In this document: positions 29,901-41,900 of the stretch, piece after piece | How the letters are laid out: every line of letters starts with the position of its first letter | Position numbering within the stretch: position 1 is the first letter of the stretch | Origin: Membranipora membranacea | Taxonomy: Eukaryota > Bryozoa > Gymnolaemata > Cheilostomatida > Membraniporidae | Direction: 5' to 3' | Length of the DNA stretch: 64,000 nucleotides | Assembly: GCA_914767715.1 (NCBI GenBank) | Contig: OU612065.1 | Coordinates: 5,086,001 to 5,150,000 of the forward strand | The notes under the pieces: generated by a model | Told to the model about the DNA's origin: nothing | What the model saw: only the letters and a program-made list of their open reading frames with translations | Databases searched by the model: none | Translations under genes and position numbers: made by a program

Positions 29901-32900
29901 GCCATAAACGTTGTAGTGTGTGAATAAGTAATATGGTGGTCAGAGACCCTCTTACCCTCATCACCACTACTTGATGTTAGGCATATCAGCTGCTTTACTG
30001 ATGATAACAGAATTATAGGGGGTGTGTCATGTGGTTAAAAATAAATCTGTTATCTCTTACCAGGAACACAGCCAAAATTAAGCTGTCATCTAATGACAAC
30101 TAATCATTATAGCAAACCAGGAGGGATTTTATTTTATCATTAGGGAATGTCTGAGTAGTGACTTTAACATTCTCTTCCCCTTGAGATTCAATCAAATCTA
30201 TATTGTTTGTTGTAAGTGTTAGATTCTGGGTTATTCAGGCTACATTGGGCCTGTCATTGTCATAAATGCAAACCTCTACTTCTCATGATTCAATGGAAAA
30301 CTTCTTTTCATTTTGCTTCAAATTTGCTGTATAAGTTTTATCAAAATGTGACTAATGGAGTAGTACTGCTGAGTACATTGAATGACCTTATATGGTGAAC
30401 TGAGCTTTAACTGGTATCAGATAAAGATGTTGACCAATGTAACTTGAGTTAATTTATGTTACAGTTGTGTGTGACTCAGAAAGTTTCATTTCTTTTATTG
30501 CCATTACAGCCACTCATTATTCTTCAGACTTTGTTCCTCAGACTGATCCGAATGAGACCATTTTATGTATTTATTGTTTAGATTAGCTATTATGATGTAT
30601 GACCTAACCAGCTTAGTTTGGTGGCACTCCCTTTTTTCTTAGGATGTAGTGATAAAAAAGCCAGTGCAGCCAGAAACATGGTGTTTTGCCCTGCCTATTT
30701 CATATCAGTCATTCCTCATTTCTTCTGTCATCTAGTTTCACCGAAATTAAGCTTTTTTTTTAGAAGAACACTTTGCAACCTGTTGCAGAATAGTGATTCT
30801 GGGCTGTTTAAGATGGTTGTGGGTTTGTTTTCGGTTTAAAAGTCATACTACTTTAAACCCTACTACTGATAACTGCACTGGATGCAAAAAACTTACCCTA
30901 TCAGGCCACTGTGAGAAGGTGCAGCCATCATAGTGTAGCCTCTCTGGAGTACCGTTAGACACAAATCCATGCTGAGGTTCAATCCATACTTCGGTTACCA
31001 TAGTGAGCTCACTGCTGCCGCCAGTGTCAGCGACCTCTTCATCTACCTCAGATTCACTCACACTGCAGATAACACATACAGATCATTGTTGTAACAACCG
31101 TAGGCTGTCTACTTTCAGTTTTGCTAATATCAAGTAATTGAGTACATCTTGGAGCAGATAGTCGAATTTCCTTGTTCTCTGTCACAAAATGACTGGAGAA
31201 TATACGTTATTTGTATTATTCTGCTGGTGCAGATTCTTTTACAAAGACAAGTTGTTGCGGTATATAGAAGCAATTGGGTTGGTTGTCTGTCACAACTGGA
31301 TTTTTGGTGTACCACTAATCGTAGAGTTGTTGCAACATGACATTAATATTAACCAGCAGTTCCAGAAACTATCATAGCAAAATCATACCTTCACTTGCGC
31401 CAAAAAATTTATACTATGTATAAAAATTAATTGCTGTATCACTTGATATCAAATACTGTGAGAAATCTCATAATTCATGACTTGCATAGACATCCCCCCT
31501 AAAAATAATAAACGATCTGATATAACTTAGTTATTTCAAAACATCAGAGAGCTTGCTTGAAAATCGATTCTGATAGCAATCATCTGCTAACTTCCCCGTT
31601 TTAGATATATTGGTACTGACCAGTCGTGTATCTTGGAGCGTCTTTGTGGAGGGAATGTCACATATTGTACCAGACATGAAAGTGACGCCTGATCGTCTGC
31701 AGGTACAGGACTTCCCTCAGGCTACAACACCAAAGGAAAATCAGGCTTACAATACACTCCACCTGATTTGATTATTCCTTAGCCTACCTAAATTTACAGC
31801 CTTTACATGGAATGCCTACTGGGGATGGTCATCATTAAACCATTGCATTTAAAACCTGTGTTCACTAGAGCATCTCAGTGTTATCGCTGCTACTGGGATA
31901 GGTAGCCACACTGAACCTGCCTAATCTTATGCAGAGATAGCGTAAATAAATATGCCACAGACATGATACAGCTGCAGCTCATATCTAACTTTGGTGGGGC
32001 TTGCAAACAAAACCATGGCTACTGAGTGGAGCATATGGCAACATCATTGCTTACAAACAATGACAATTCAAAAAGCTAAATTGTTTAAACAAAGTAAAAT
32101 ATCTGTAGTTTGATTTAAAAACCATGAGAAAATAAGGGTATACAAAGCATTCCGTTATCAGGAAACAGAGCTGGCATGTCTGTAGAAGAGATTTTGGGGT
32201 GTGACAGCTTTAGAGCCCATCCCTTATCTCGATAGTCTGTAACGATTACTGTAGTGACAGTAGGAGGCGTACTCACCGACATGTCCACTTGTAGTATCAT
32301 AGACACAATCCCTGAGTTAGTGTGAGAAAAGTGAAACCCTTCCTGAAGCCGGATTCTAGAATATAACAATATCATGTTGAGATGAGCGAATTAAGACAAG
32401 TCAGTAATCTGGGCAATTAAGTGGCTAGTAAATTGTAAAGATTCCATCCCAAAGAACCCAACAGCAGACAGGATAAAATGAAGCCTGCATGCAGAAATGT
32501 TGTTTGTACCAATGCGTGCCTTTCGCCGCACGTTCAAGCTGTGGATCATTGATAAAAAGTCATTTCTGCTTACGAAGTGATCACATTGAGAATGTTGCCG
32601 ATGGTCCTGATATCGAGAGGGTCAAAGTGCGCACTGTCTGAGGACGGTTGTAGGTACCAAACCCATCGCTGGTGGTGTAGGTAGTTTGCCAGACGAGAGG
32701 GAACACCTTGTAGTGGTGCGATATCCCTATTGATGTTATCTACTGTTAACAGTTTCTCTGGTATCCTTTCATATCTACATTGAAATAAATAAATAAAGAA
32801 ATTGACTGTATTTTACAAGTGCATTTTTATAATCAGTTTTTCAAGACCAGAGTTTATCTTTCTAATTCATTGATGTGGTAAGGGGCCTCAGCGCTGCAAA

Positions 32901-35900
32901 AATCCTTAGAATGTGACTGAAGCATTTTATGAGTCAGACATGAAACAGATTAGCCTATGACTAATACATGATCACAAACCTGACAAGCACTCTATCCAGT
33001 GGTTTGGATACGAGATTACAGCATGCTCTCTCATCATAGGATAGCTGTAGAGGTGGTTTGTGCTGACTGCTGTCCCTATCTCCTAGTGCAGGCTTCTTAC
33101 TTCGTACTTTGGTGATAGTCTTCGGAAATCGCAAACTCTCCAATACCCCATTCAGGTCATTTATCATCTAGGAGAAATAATAGTACAACCTCAATTTTTG
33201 CAAAGTACTAACTCTCCACACACAACAAGGCTTAGGTAAGAGAATATATAATGTAATGAGTAATGTGTCATGTTTCGCAAAAACTTGCCCAGATATCGAG
33301 ATTAAATCTACTGATAGTAGTGACTTGACTTACCCTCGTCCTGTAGATGCTGTCAGTACCACCGAGAAAGGTCAGCCTCAGGGTCACACAGGCATCTTTA
33401 ATACTCAGCATCATCATACAGAAAGAGATCCAATTTTCAGCATGGTATCCACTAATAGGTGTTGTGTCATTGTCTTGTCTAAAACATAAACCCTATGATA
33501 ATAGGCTACAAGTTTGCGATAAGTCTACAAGTTCTAACTGTCTTGTGTATTACATCTAATAAAAGGCAATTGAAGTCAACCTCACTCGATAAACAAGGTA
33601 GTGGGAGTTTCACATAGGAGTTTTGAGTTGGTTAAACCACAAAAAAATCGTTATTATAGCAAATTTCTTTGCGTGATCATAAATTTCAATTAATTCATGC
33701 GACAATATTTGTCAAGAGTTATTCTCCCTATGAGAAAAGGGCAGATCACTCCTACTACAAATAATCTTTTCCCTACCTGTGAATGTACTTGACATAGTGG
33801 CTGTTCTCCAACAGCTCAAAGTCATTCCAGTCCCGGAGTAGCTTGGTGAGAGCTTGATAAGCCTGCCGTACCAGTAAACCCTGGTACCTATCCTGAGATA
33901 TTGGTATGTTCAGAGATTCAGGATGTTTGGGATCGTGTTCTAGCACCATGTGGAGTTTTGTTATGTGAAACCATTTCTCCCTATTAAAAAGAGAGCGATG
34001 AATTGAAGAAATGAAATTCAAAAGCATCATGCTGAGAACCGCATACCAATAGGCGAAAGCAACTGCAACTAAGCATCATGTTTACGTAACAAGAACAGGG
34101 TATACACTAATACAACTGGCATGACAGCGAGACCAGATGAGAAATAAGATATGAAGTCAGCTGCAGCTCTATGTTAAAGTGAGACAGAAGTGAGTTTTAG
34201 ATTGTGATGCCACACCATTTTGTTTATCTATTAGTCTACTACAATATCAGGATAAAAGTCAGTCGATCATCTACATCGATAGACTATATCTGGGAATACT
34301 AGGTCATTGTGAGTGAAAACACATGTGGTCTGGTGGAGAGGTGTCGGTGATGAAACTGGTGATGCAGATAGACAGGTGTAGAGGAAAATGTAATTCACTT
34401 CAATGAGCTTATCTAACATAGGTAGGATACACATTCTAAGGTCTCTGGTATTTGTAATTGGTCTGACAGCCCACCAAGGAGAGCATGGCCGGATGACAGA
34501 GGTTGTCAAAACATGCGGGCTGATCAACACAACATCCCTTTGTCAGGTATACGACTAACTTTAACTTAAAATCACTTTTCATGTATTAAGTTTTCACTCA
34601 TTATTATCCTCTCATTTGGTTAGACTCGACATTCAAAGCATTAACATAGATATGAGGTAGGTTCAGGTAGTTATAAAATGATAGTATAAGTGGAAATTTC
34701 ACCTGTATGCCCCCGAGTACACAACATCTGGAATTCTGTCAGAAGCAAAACATTCAGACACCAAAAATACTACTCGTAGATTATAGGAGATAGAGATTAG
34801 GACAGTTAGAGGTGTACTGTTAGCCGGAGTCAGGCTAGGTCAGCTTGGTTTGATATTATCAAAATGAGCCATAACAGCCCGTCACCAGAGGATTGGGAAA
34901 TAGCTATGTTTATTGATCTCCTGCTTTAGAAAAAATTTCATTGATCACAATCATATAACATCTACTATGCTCATGACATATCCCACTTGCAATGCAACCA
35001 TTTAAAATTATTCATCTGGTGTATCCTGGTGGGTAGTTCCTACAATAAGTAAGGCTTGGGTTCAAAGTTTATATAGACAGGCAGCACTGATATCACTTAC
35101 ATAATATGGGAAGATCTCTCAAAGGTAAGACCCGATTTGTCTAGAGGCATCCCCAAGTCTATCCGTAACACATGTCGCCAGTAACTAGCAAACTGCTCGA
35201 CATCAGTGTCCTTGCTAATGAAATAAAGTAGAACACCAAAACAGATGTATTGTATGCACACTAAATAGATGTTGTATGCACACTAAATTGTTGATGAAAC
35301 GGCGAGGACCTCAAACCAAAAACTAATTGGCTCTGTTTGACAGAGCAATCATCTTTCATCATAAAAGTTTAATCATTCAGGTTTTAAGCACCTCTACTTT
35401 GAGCTTACAGGTAAGGTGCTCTTGTTTGAAAACTACTGAAAGCAACAACACGCAGATGGTGCACAATCTGATCATCCATTACTTACACCAGAGATAAAAC
35501 TGTCAAGGTATTTACTGAAGACATTTTATGCAGTATGTAACCAAACATCATGGTTTACATTTGAGAAGCCTCATTTACACATACTAGACATTCTACATTG
35601 TCATGTAGTGACATAGATCAAAGTGTGGGATTTATAGACATACTTGGAGCTGATGATGTCAAGAGTTCTTGTCTGTTTACTATCTACAGTGGAGCCGAAC
35701 AGAGCGACTCCCTTACTGATTGAGTCAGGTATAGATGAATATTCTTCCTGAGTGTGAAACGACTGCATCATCACCAGAGAATCATCTGTGGTCTTCAGGC
35801 TGCAAACAAGAAAAGCAGAGGCTAAGATTTAATACAGTCAAAGAATAAGGCAGGCGGAGTAAGTAATCCGCAACCCGATATGTAATTTTGAAACTACAAC

Positions 35901-38900
35901 GACTGACACAATATGAATGGTCAATTTTGAATTTCAAAATCACATCTTTAAAACGTGGTAGAACTTGTTTTTAGTGGCAAGAGAGTGTAAAGCTGTGGCT
36001 ACATACGCCGTATTTTCCATAGGATTGGGGCACTTTTAGAGCGGCCAGATGCATAGGATAGCTAGGTTAGCTCTGCCAGATGCCTCAGATGGGCTAACCA
36101 ACTTGTTGGTTCTATCCGTAGCCGTAGCCATAGTACGGCCAGCTATTCCTTTGTCATTTGTGAAAGAGGCGGGGCTTAATTAAATTACTAAATAGTGATT
36201 GGCTTAATTCATTCAAGTTGAACAATAGGAAGGCAAAGCAGACCCAAATTGTATTGTAATTGAAAGGAATAGGCCTAGCTATTAATAACCGTGTGTAGCA
36301 CCTTGCCCAATCCGTAGCCTTACTAAAAGTTTCCCAATCCTATGGATAGTACGGCGTGTGTAGCCAGAGCTTAAGCCTAGCGTTTGTAGCACCTTGCCCA
36401 ATCCATAGCCTTACTAAAATTTTCCCAATCCTATGGATAGTATGGTGTGTCAAGCCAGAGCTTAATCCTCTTGGTTCAGCTAGTGAATAGAAAGATCACA
36501 ACTTCTCACCTGAGGAGACATTTCCAAAATCTACTGACTAGTATATTCCTGTAATTCCTGACAGAGTTGGTGTGTATATGTGCCTTCTTACATATAAGAT
36601 CATGTAAGAAGTGATAATTACCCTCATAGTATATCTCCACCTGGGTTATAGGGCTGTAATAACATAAAATATTTAAAATTTAACTGTCATACATCACTAT
36701 CTTAAAATTAAACTACACTAAATTTTCATCATTCAATTTTGTGTTATATGACATTCTGCGCATGCTCAGCTCTGGGCATGAGCTGATCTCTGCAAAATTG
36801 AGCCTCGGAATTCCGAAGCCATCTGATTGGCTACCTGCTCTGGTGACATACTCCCCAAAGTTTTTAATAGTTATCCTCTCTTGTCATTATTAGCTGCTTT
36901 TGATTGACAGTTTATGCAGGGGATATCCCATTTCCCCGTTCCAAAGTTGCAATCAGAACCCAAACTAAACTCAATGTTCTTGCACATGCGCAAATTCAAG
37001 TCACGCATGATGCATACTTAGCCTTACGACAGCTGCTTTGTGGTAATGATAACCTAGTTTATCAGTGATCTACATGCCCAGTCAGATCACGAGAGTCAGT
37101 ATGGTTATATGAAATTATGTTGTGCCCAATGATCAGGTGTTTCAGACTAGTAAGTATGGTTGAATCAAGGGATCATTGTCCCTCTGTCATTAGAACAAGT
37201 TTAATCCATTTGCCTGCATTCCTGTTGCTCCCTTCAACTGGTCACGCCGCAGGCAAATGCCTCTGCCTGCGGCGTGACTAGTGGATCGGGAGCGACTCGG
37301 AATGCAGGCAAATGGACCATACTTGGTCTACTCTGTCATTGTCATTCCTTTCTTAGAAAGTAGCTTACTTGGTGGCAGGAACCGGCCATACACTACCAGC
37401 TTTGTACTCTATATGGATATTCTTCCTCCAGGGTAGCACCAGTATAACTTCTATGAAGTTTTCTGAAAAAAAGATCAGAGCATAAAATTATTTGCCTTAG
37501 CTGCACCTCATTGCAATAAGCATGCAGCGATGGGCATTTTCTACTCTAAGAGCTAACAAAGCATGAGCCCGAGGCATGTGAGCGTATCTGTGTATTTACC
37601 ATTATATGAAATGGACTACACTATGATTCTAACATGCATCGTTGCAGCGGTGGGCATCAGATTGTAGATATTAAGTGGAATGTTGGTCTGACAAACACAA
37701 AGCAAAAACTATGCAAAGGACTCAAGCTGATAGCTGTCACCTTTTCTCAGACTTATAGAAGGTAGCCCATCTGCGTAGAGAATCTCAGTAGTTAGGAGTG
37801 TCGGTTGGTTATATAAGTTTGCTAAGACCTATCATTAACAATGACCCAATGGCATTGTGCAGCAAGTTTGAGTAACAACACTACAACCATCTCTAGGAAT
37901 AATGGACCTAGCTCTAGCAACTGAATTTGGACATGCAAAATAAAACTTTCAGCTTAACTCACTACATCTCAATCGATTGATATAACATATAACTTATGAT
38001 TTCCTACTTTAGGTCTACAAATAGTCTGTGTTATGTATACATACCTTTAGAGGCGTCCACATTTTTGATGGTGAACCCCTCTTTTAGTCTAGTGGTGATC
38101 ACACAGTTGATGGGTACGTTCAGCTGGTATGTGGTATATTTTCTCCTCATTTTTTTCTCATATGTTAAACTCCTTTTGGAAAAAATAAAATGAGAAGTCG
38201 TAAAATATAAATGCAAGCTTGCTAAAGTATAACTGTAAATTAATCTGCCCGGCCTGATTATTATTGACTACAATATATTTGCGATTTGCTTTCTGATATA
38301 AGTCTTTGCTACAAACATTGTGTCCTGTCAATCTTATCTATAAAATGATGTGTAAAAAGAGTTGATAATTTCTGAGGCAGTCGCTACCCCTCCCCCACAA
38401 CAAAGCTCATCAAGACACTAAAAGTCTTCACTCACTCTACAGGAGGACCAATCTTATGGATGTCTTGAATGCTCTTCTTGAAGAACCAGCTGAGCACCCC
38501 TTTGTGATAGACATTCATCTCCTGACTCGTATCCGCCTCCTGTAATAAAGAGAAGATAGGTAATCTACTCACTGAATGAGAATGAATCAGCATCATCTGT
38601 CACTGCTACTTTGGCAGTTTTATGACAAATTTTATAACTATATCTACACATAACTCTTTTGATTGCCAAAAATTTAGCATTACCAACTCTATCTATCAAC
38701 TAAGTTTTTCAATCTTGCATTTCATAACTAACATCTAAAATAACAACTAAAATATATTGTGCCAATTGCGCTCCATACAAAGATTGCATTTCATTGACAA
38801 ATATAGCAACCATACAATACCATATGGCAAACAGATTCTCACCATGTCTGGGGTTTTGTCAAAGTAAGCACCAAATGTGGCTGTAGCTATAAATTCTAAT

Positions 38901-41900
38901 AGCTCAGAGTGAGGTACTCTTCCCAGTCCTCTTTTCTCATTGTCACAACACTGAACTTCTATAACACTACACGTACACGACTGGGATAGAAGCTGAACCA
39001 GTAGGTTATCATACCTCCCAACATCACCTATACCAACATTTCCATCTGTTATCACGATTATACCTGCAGAAAAGATACAGACTGTAATGCACAAGCAAAT
39101 CTCATTATGGTAACACGCTCATATTGGTTGCGCACTGTTAAGAATTAATTTTACATTATGCTCAAATGGTTGCCAAGTATTTTGGTACCCTGGATCAGAA
39201 ATTCCTCTTTAAACAATGAAAATAATTTACAATACATGTAGACGGCTCTCTATTTATGATGAGCCGAGTTGATATGGGTCTGCACCATATTGCCCATTCA
39301 GGTCTAGTTAAAGTACAATAGCTGCAAATCAGTCAATGAGGTGAATCAGCAAAACATTCATCAGCTTCCCTTCACAAACTTTCCCGATTATCAAAGGAAT
39401 TTTGCTTGAAAAATTTGATGACAAATCAGCTACAGAGGAAGCCGGACAAAAGTTCCAAACAAGACATCAGTGACAACATATAAATAGTCGGTACAACACA
39501 CTCATAATGTTGCCCAGACATACCAGAGCTACAGTTTGATGGCAGCAGGTGAATGGCGAGTAGAGCGTTTTTTAGCAGATGAAAGAATGCCTTCTCCGGC
39601 GAGAGATGCTGATCCTTCAGCGATAGGCCCATATCCTCACTATCACAATCATCAGTGGTTACACTTGGGTATCCACTTGCGATGGAACTCTTCCGTGATC
39701 GGCAAGACTGTGTAAAAGATAGGTTAGTACATACAATGATTTACAGCACATACACACTGATGTTTTATAAACTATTTCACGTATTCATGACACTAAGTGG
39801 CTGAATCTAGAAAGATGAAGCATAAATTTGGTCGCTGTTAACTCCTTGTTGAATGTGGAAACACTACCGGATTAAGGGAAAAAACTTAATAACAGTGAAA
39901 CAGGAAATCAATGTCAAGGGTATCAGTGGTTTCCTGATGTGTATATGTACGCTTTGATGTTTGCAACACATTATACTTACATTGCTTAGGGTTTTCATGT
40001 ACACAGCTACTCCATTTTCAAACTTATTAAGCTCCAGACTGATGTACGCCGTGAACTTATCGACATTGTCATATGATACCAGATATCCGTGTGTCAGGAC
40101 CTTAAAACAGAAACAAGCGAGGTGAAATATTATATAATCAGGTGTCAATGTCATTTAATGGTATGCATGTATGCTAGCAGGAACAAACACTCAGCACACA
40201 ATGCTGCCAATGAACCCTGCAGTGCCTTTTAGTAGCATTCTTATGTTGGACTCTCAAGCGGAGATGCAGGCAATTGCTACATCATGTGGAGAGGGTATAC
40301 AGCTTTCCTATTCAGACTTTGTCAATGTATTTCAGGTTAACCTTCCCGAAACTCACTCCCTCCATATTCAACTTTTAGAAATTTTAGGCCTAACAAAATG
40401 ACAGGTACCCTCTCAAGTCTTGAATAAAATCAGAATCCGCCAGCAAAATGTATGTCATGATAATGTGCTATGAGATAAAGGTGGTATTTATTACCTGATG
40501 GGTAGGGCAGTTCTCCATGGGGCAGTAAGCTATCACAGTGGCATATATATACGGTACAAACAGCATGTCATCTGTACCAGGTATTATAAACTGAAACAAT
40601 ACAGAACAGATACCAAATATTGTAACTTTGTTGAAATCTTTTAGTAGCATAATTAAAAAAAAGAAGACAATATACAACGGATGCAAAAAAACATGGCAGC
40701 AAAACAGCAATTCATAAATAATTCAGAACTCTAACCAAGAATGTTCACAAATATTGTCAATTTAACTTTTGTTTCTTTGATGACAGCTTCACTTACTGTT
40801 TTAGTCAGCCCAACCATTGTTCTCCTGAGTGACTGAAGCATGGTATCGAACAGAACCTCGGAGTCAGCTGTAGACTAGAAATAGAACATTACATGTGAAT
40901 AGAGTTAGATACACATACAAGGAGATGATGACATGAATTGGAATCAATATATAAAAACATTGTTGTCCTTTTATTGCTCTCGGCAATAGACAGTTTTCTG
41001 AGCTCTTATTTATGCCTCAATCCGGAGTTGTCCTCTCTCCATTTTGGTACTTTTAACCCACGCCGCATAGGAAAAACCTGCTGAAAGAGGGTTATCTTGA
41101 GAACCGCTTATGATAGGATAAAAATGATTTTTGATTCAGAGTCTGCGCCATTGAAAACCCTGTGAGACAGAGTTTCCAAATCATTGGAGTCTTGAATGTT
41201 GATCAATCTTAATCTTAGTGACGAAACTCATAAAAAATTCTGCCAAATTGTCCGCAAAACAGGCAGAAAATGCTATATTTGACTATCCAATTACTAAAAT
41301 TATTTCCCAAACTATGTCCATATGAGTTTTCAATGTTGCAGATTCTGAATCAAAAATAATTTTTATCCTATTATAAGCGGTTTTTAAGATAACCCTCTTT
41401 TCAGCACGTTTTTCCTATGCGGCGTGGGTTAAAAAGTACCAAACTGGAGGGAGGACAACTCAGAATTGAGGCCTAAATCAGAGCTCAGAAAACTGTCTAT
41501 ACCATGCAACCGATGTGATATAATATGTGTCATCATCGTTACATGAGAAAATATTAGCTAATAGGGTGAAGGTGACTTAATGTTAGCTAGCAGCTGTGAG
41601 GTTTTATATATCAAGTTATGAGGCTGAGAAAATGTTGTCTAGCCATAAATTACACTGTCTCAAGCAAGTTTGAAATGACTAACTTCTACTGCTTCAAATA
41701 TTTTACTCCTCTACGGTAGACATAGTTATTATATTATATGACATTCTTAAATCTGTTATCTCAACTTGCATAACAGCCAGAAGGAGTTTTGGAACACTAT
41801 AATATCAGATAATCTGACTTAATCATGTGCAAGATGGTCTATCATTTGCAATGTATATTATACATATTTATATATATTTATTTCATTTATGTTACAAACT

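Noticed and set aside
34267-34530. 87-residue minus-strand frame within an SZT2 intron
   Set aside because: Considered as an extra SZT2 exon, but exons 35214-35101 and 33980-33777 already join in phase, and the family has no insert here that I know of.
40171-40401. 76-residue plus-strand frame
   Set aside because: Lies in a short SZT2 intron on the opposite strand. Composition is plausible, but there is no motif, no second exon and no homology I recognise.
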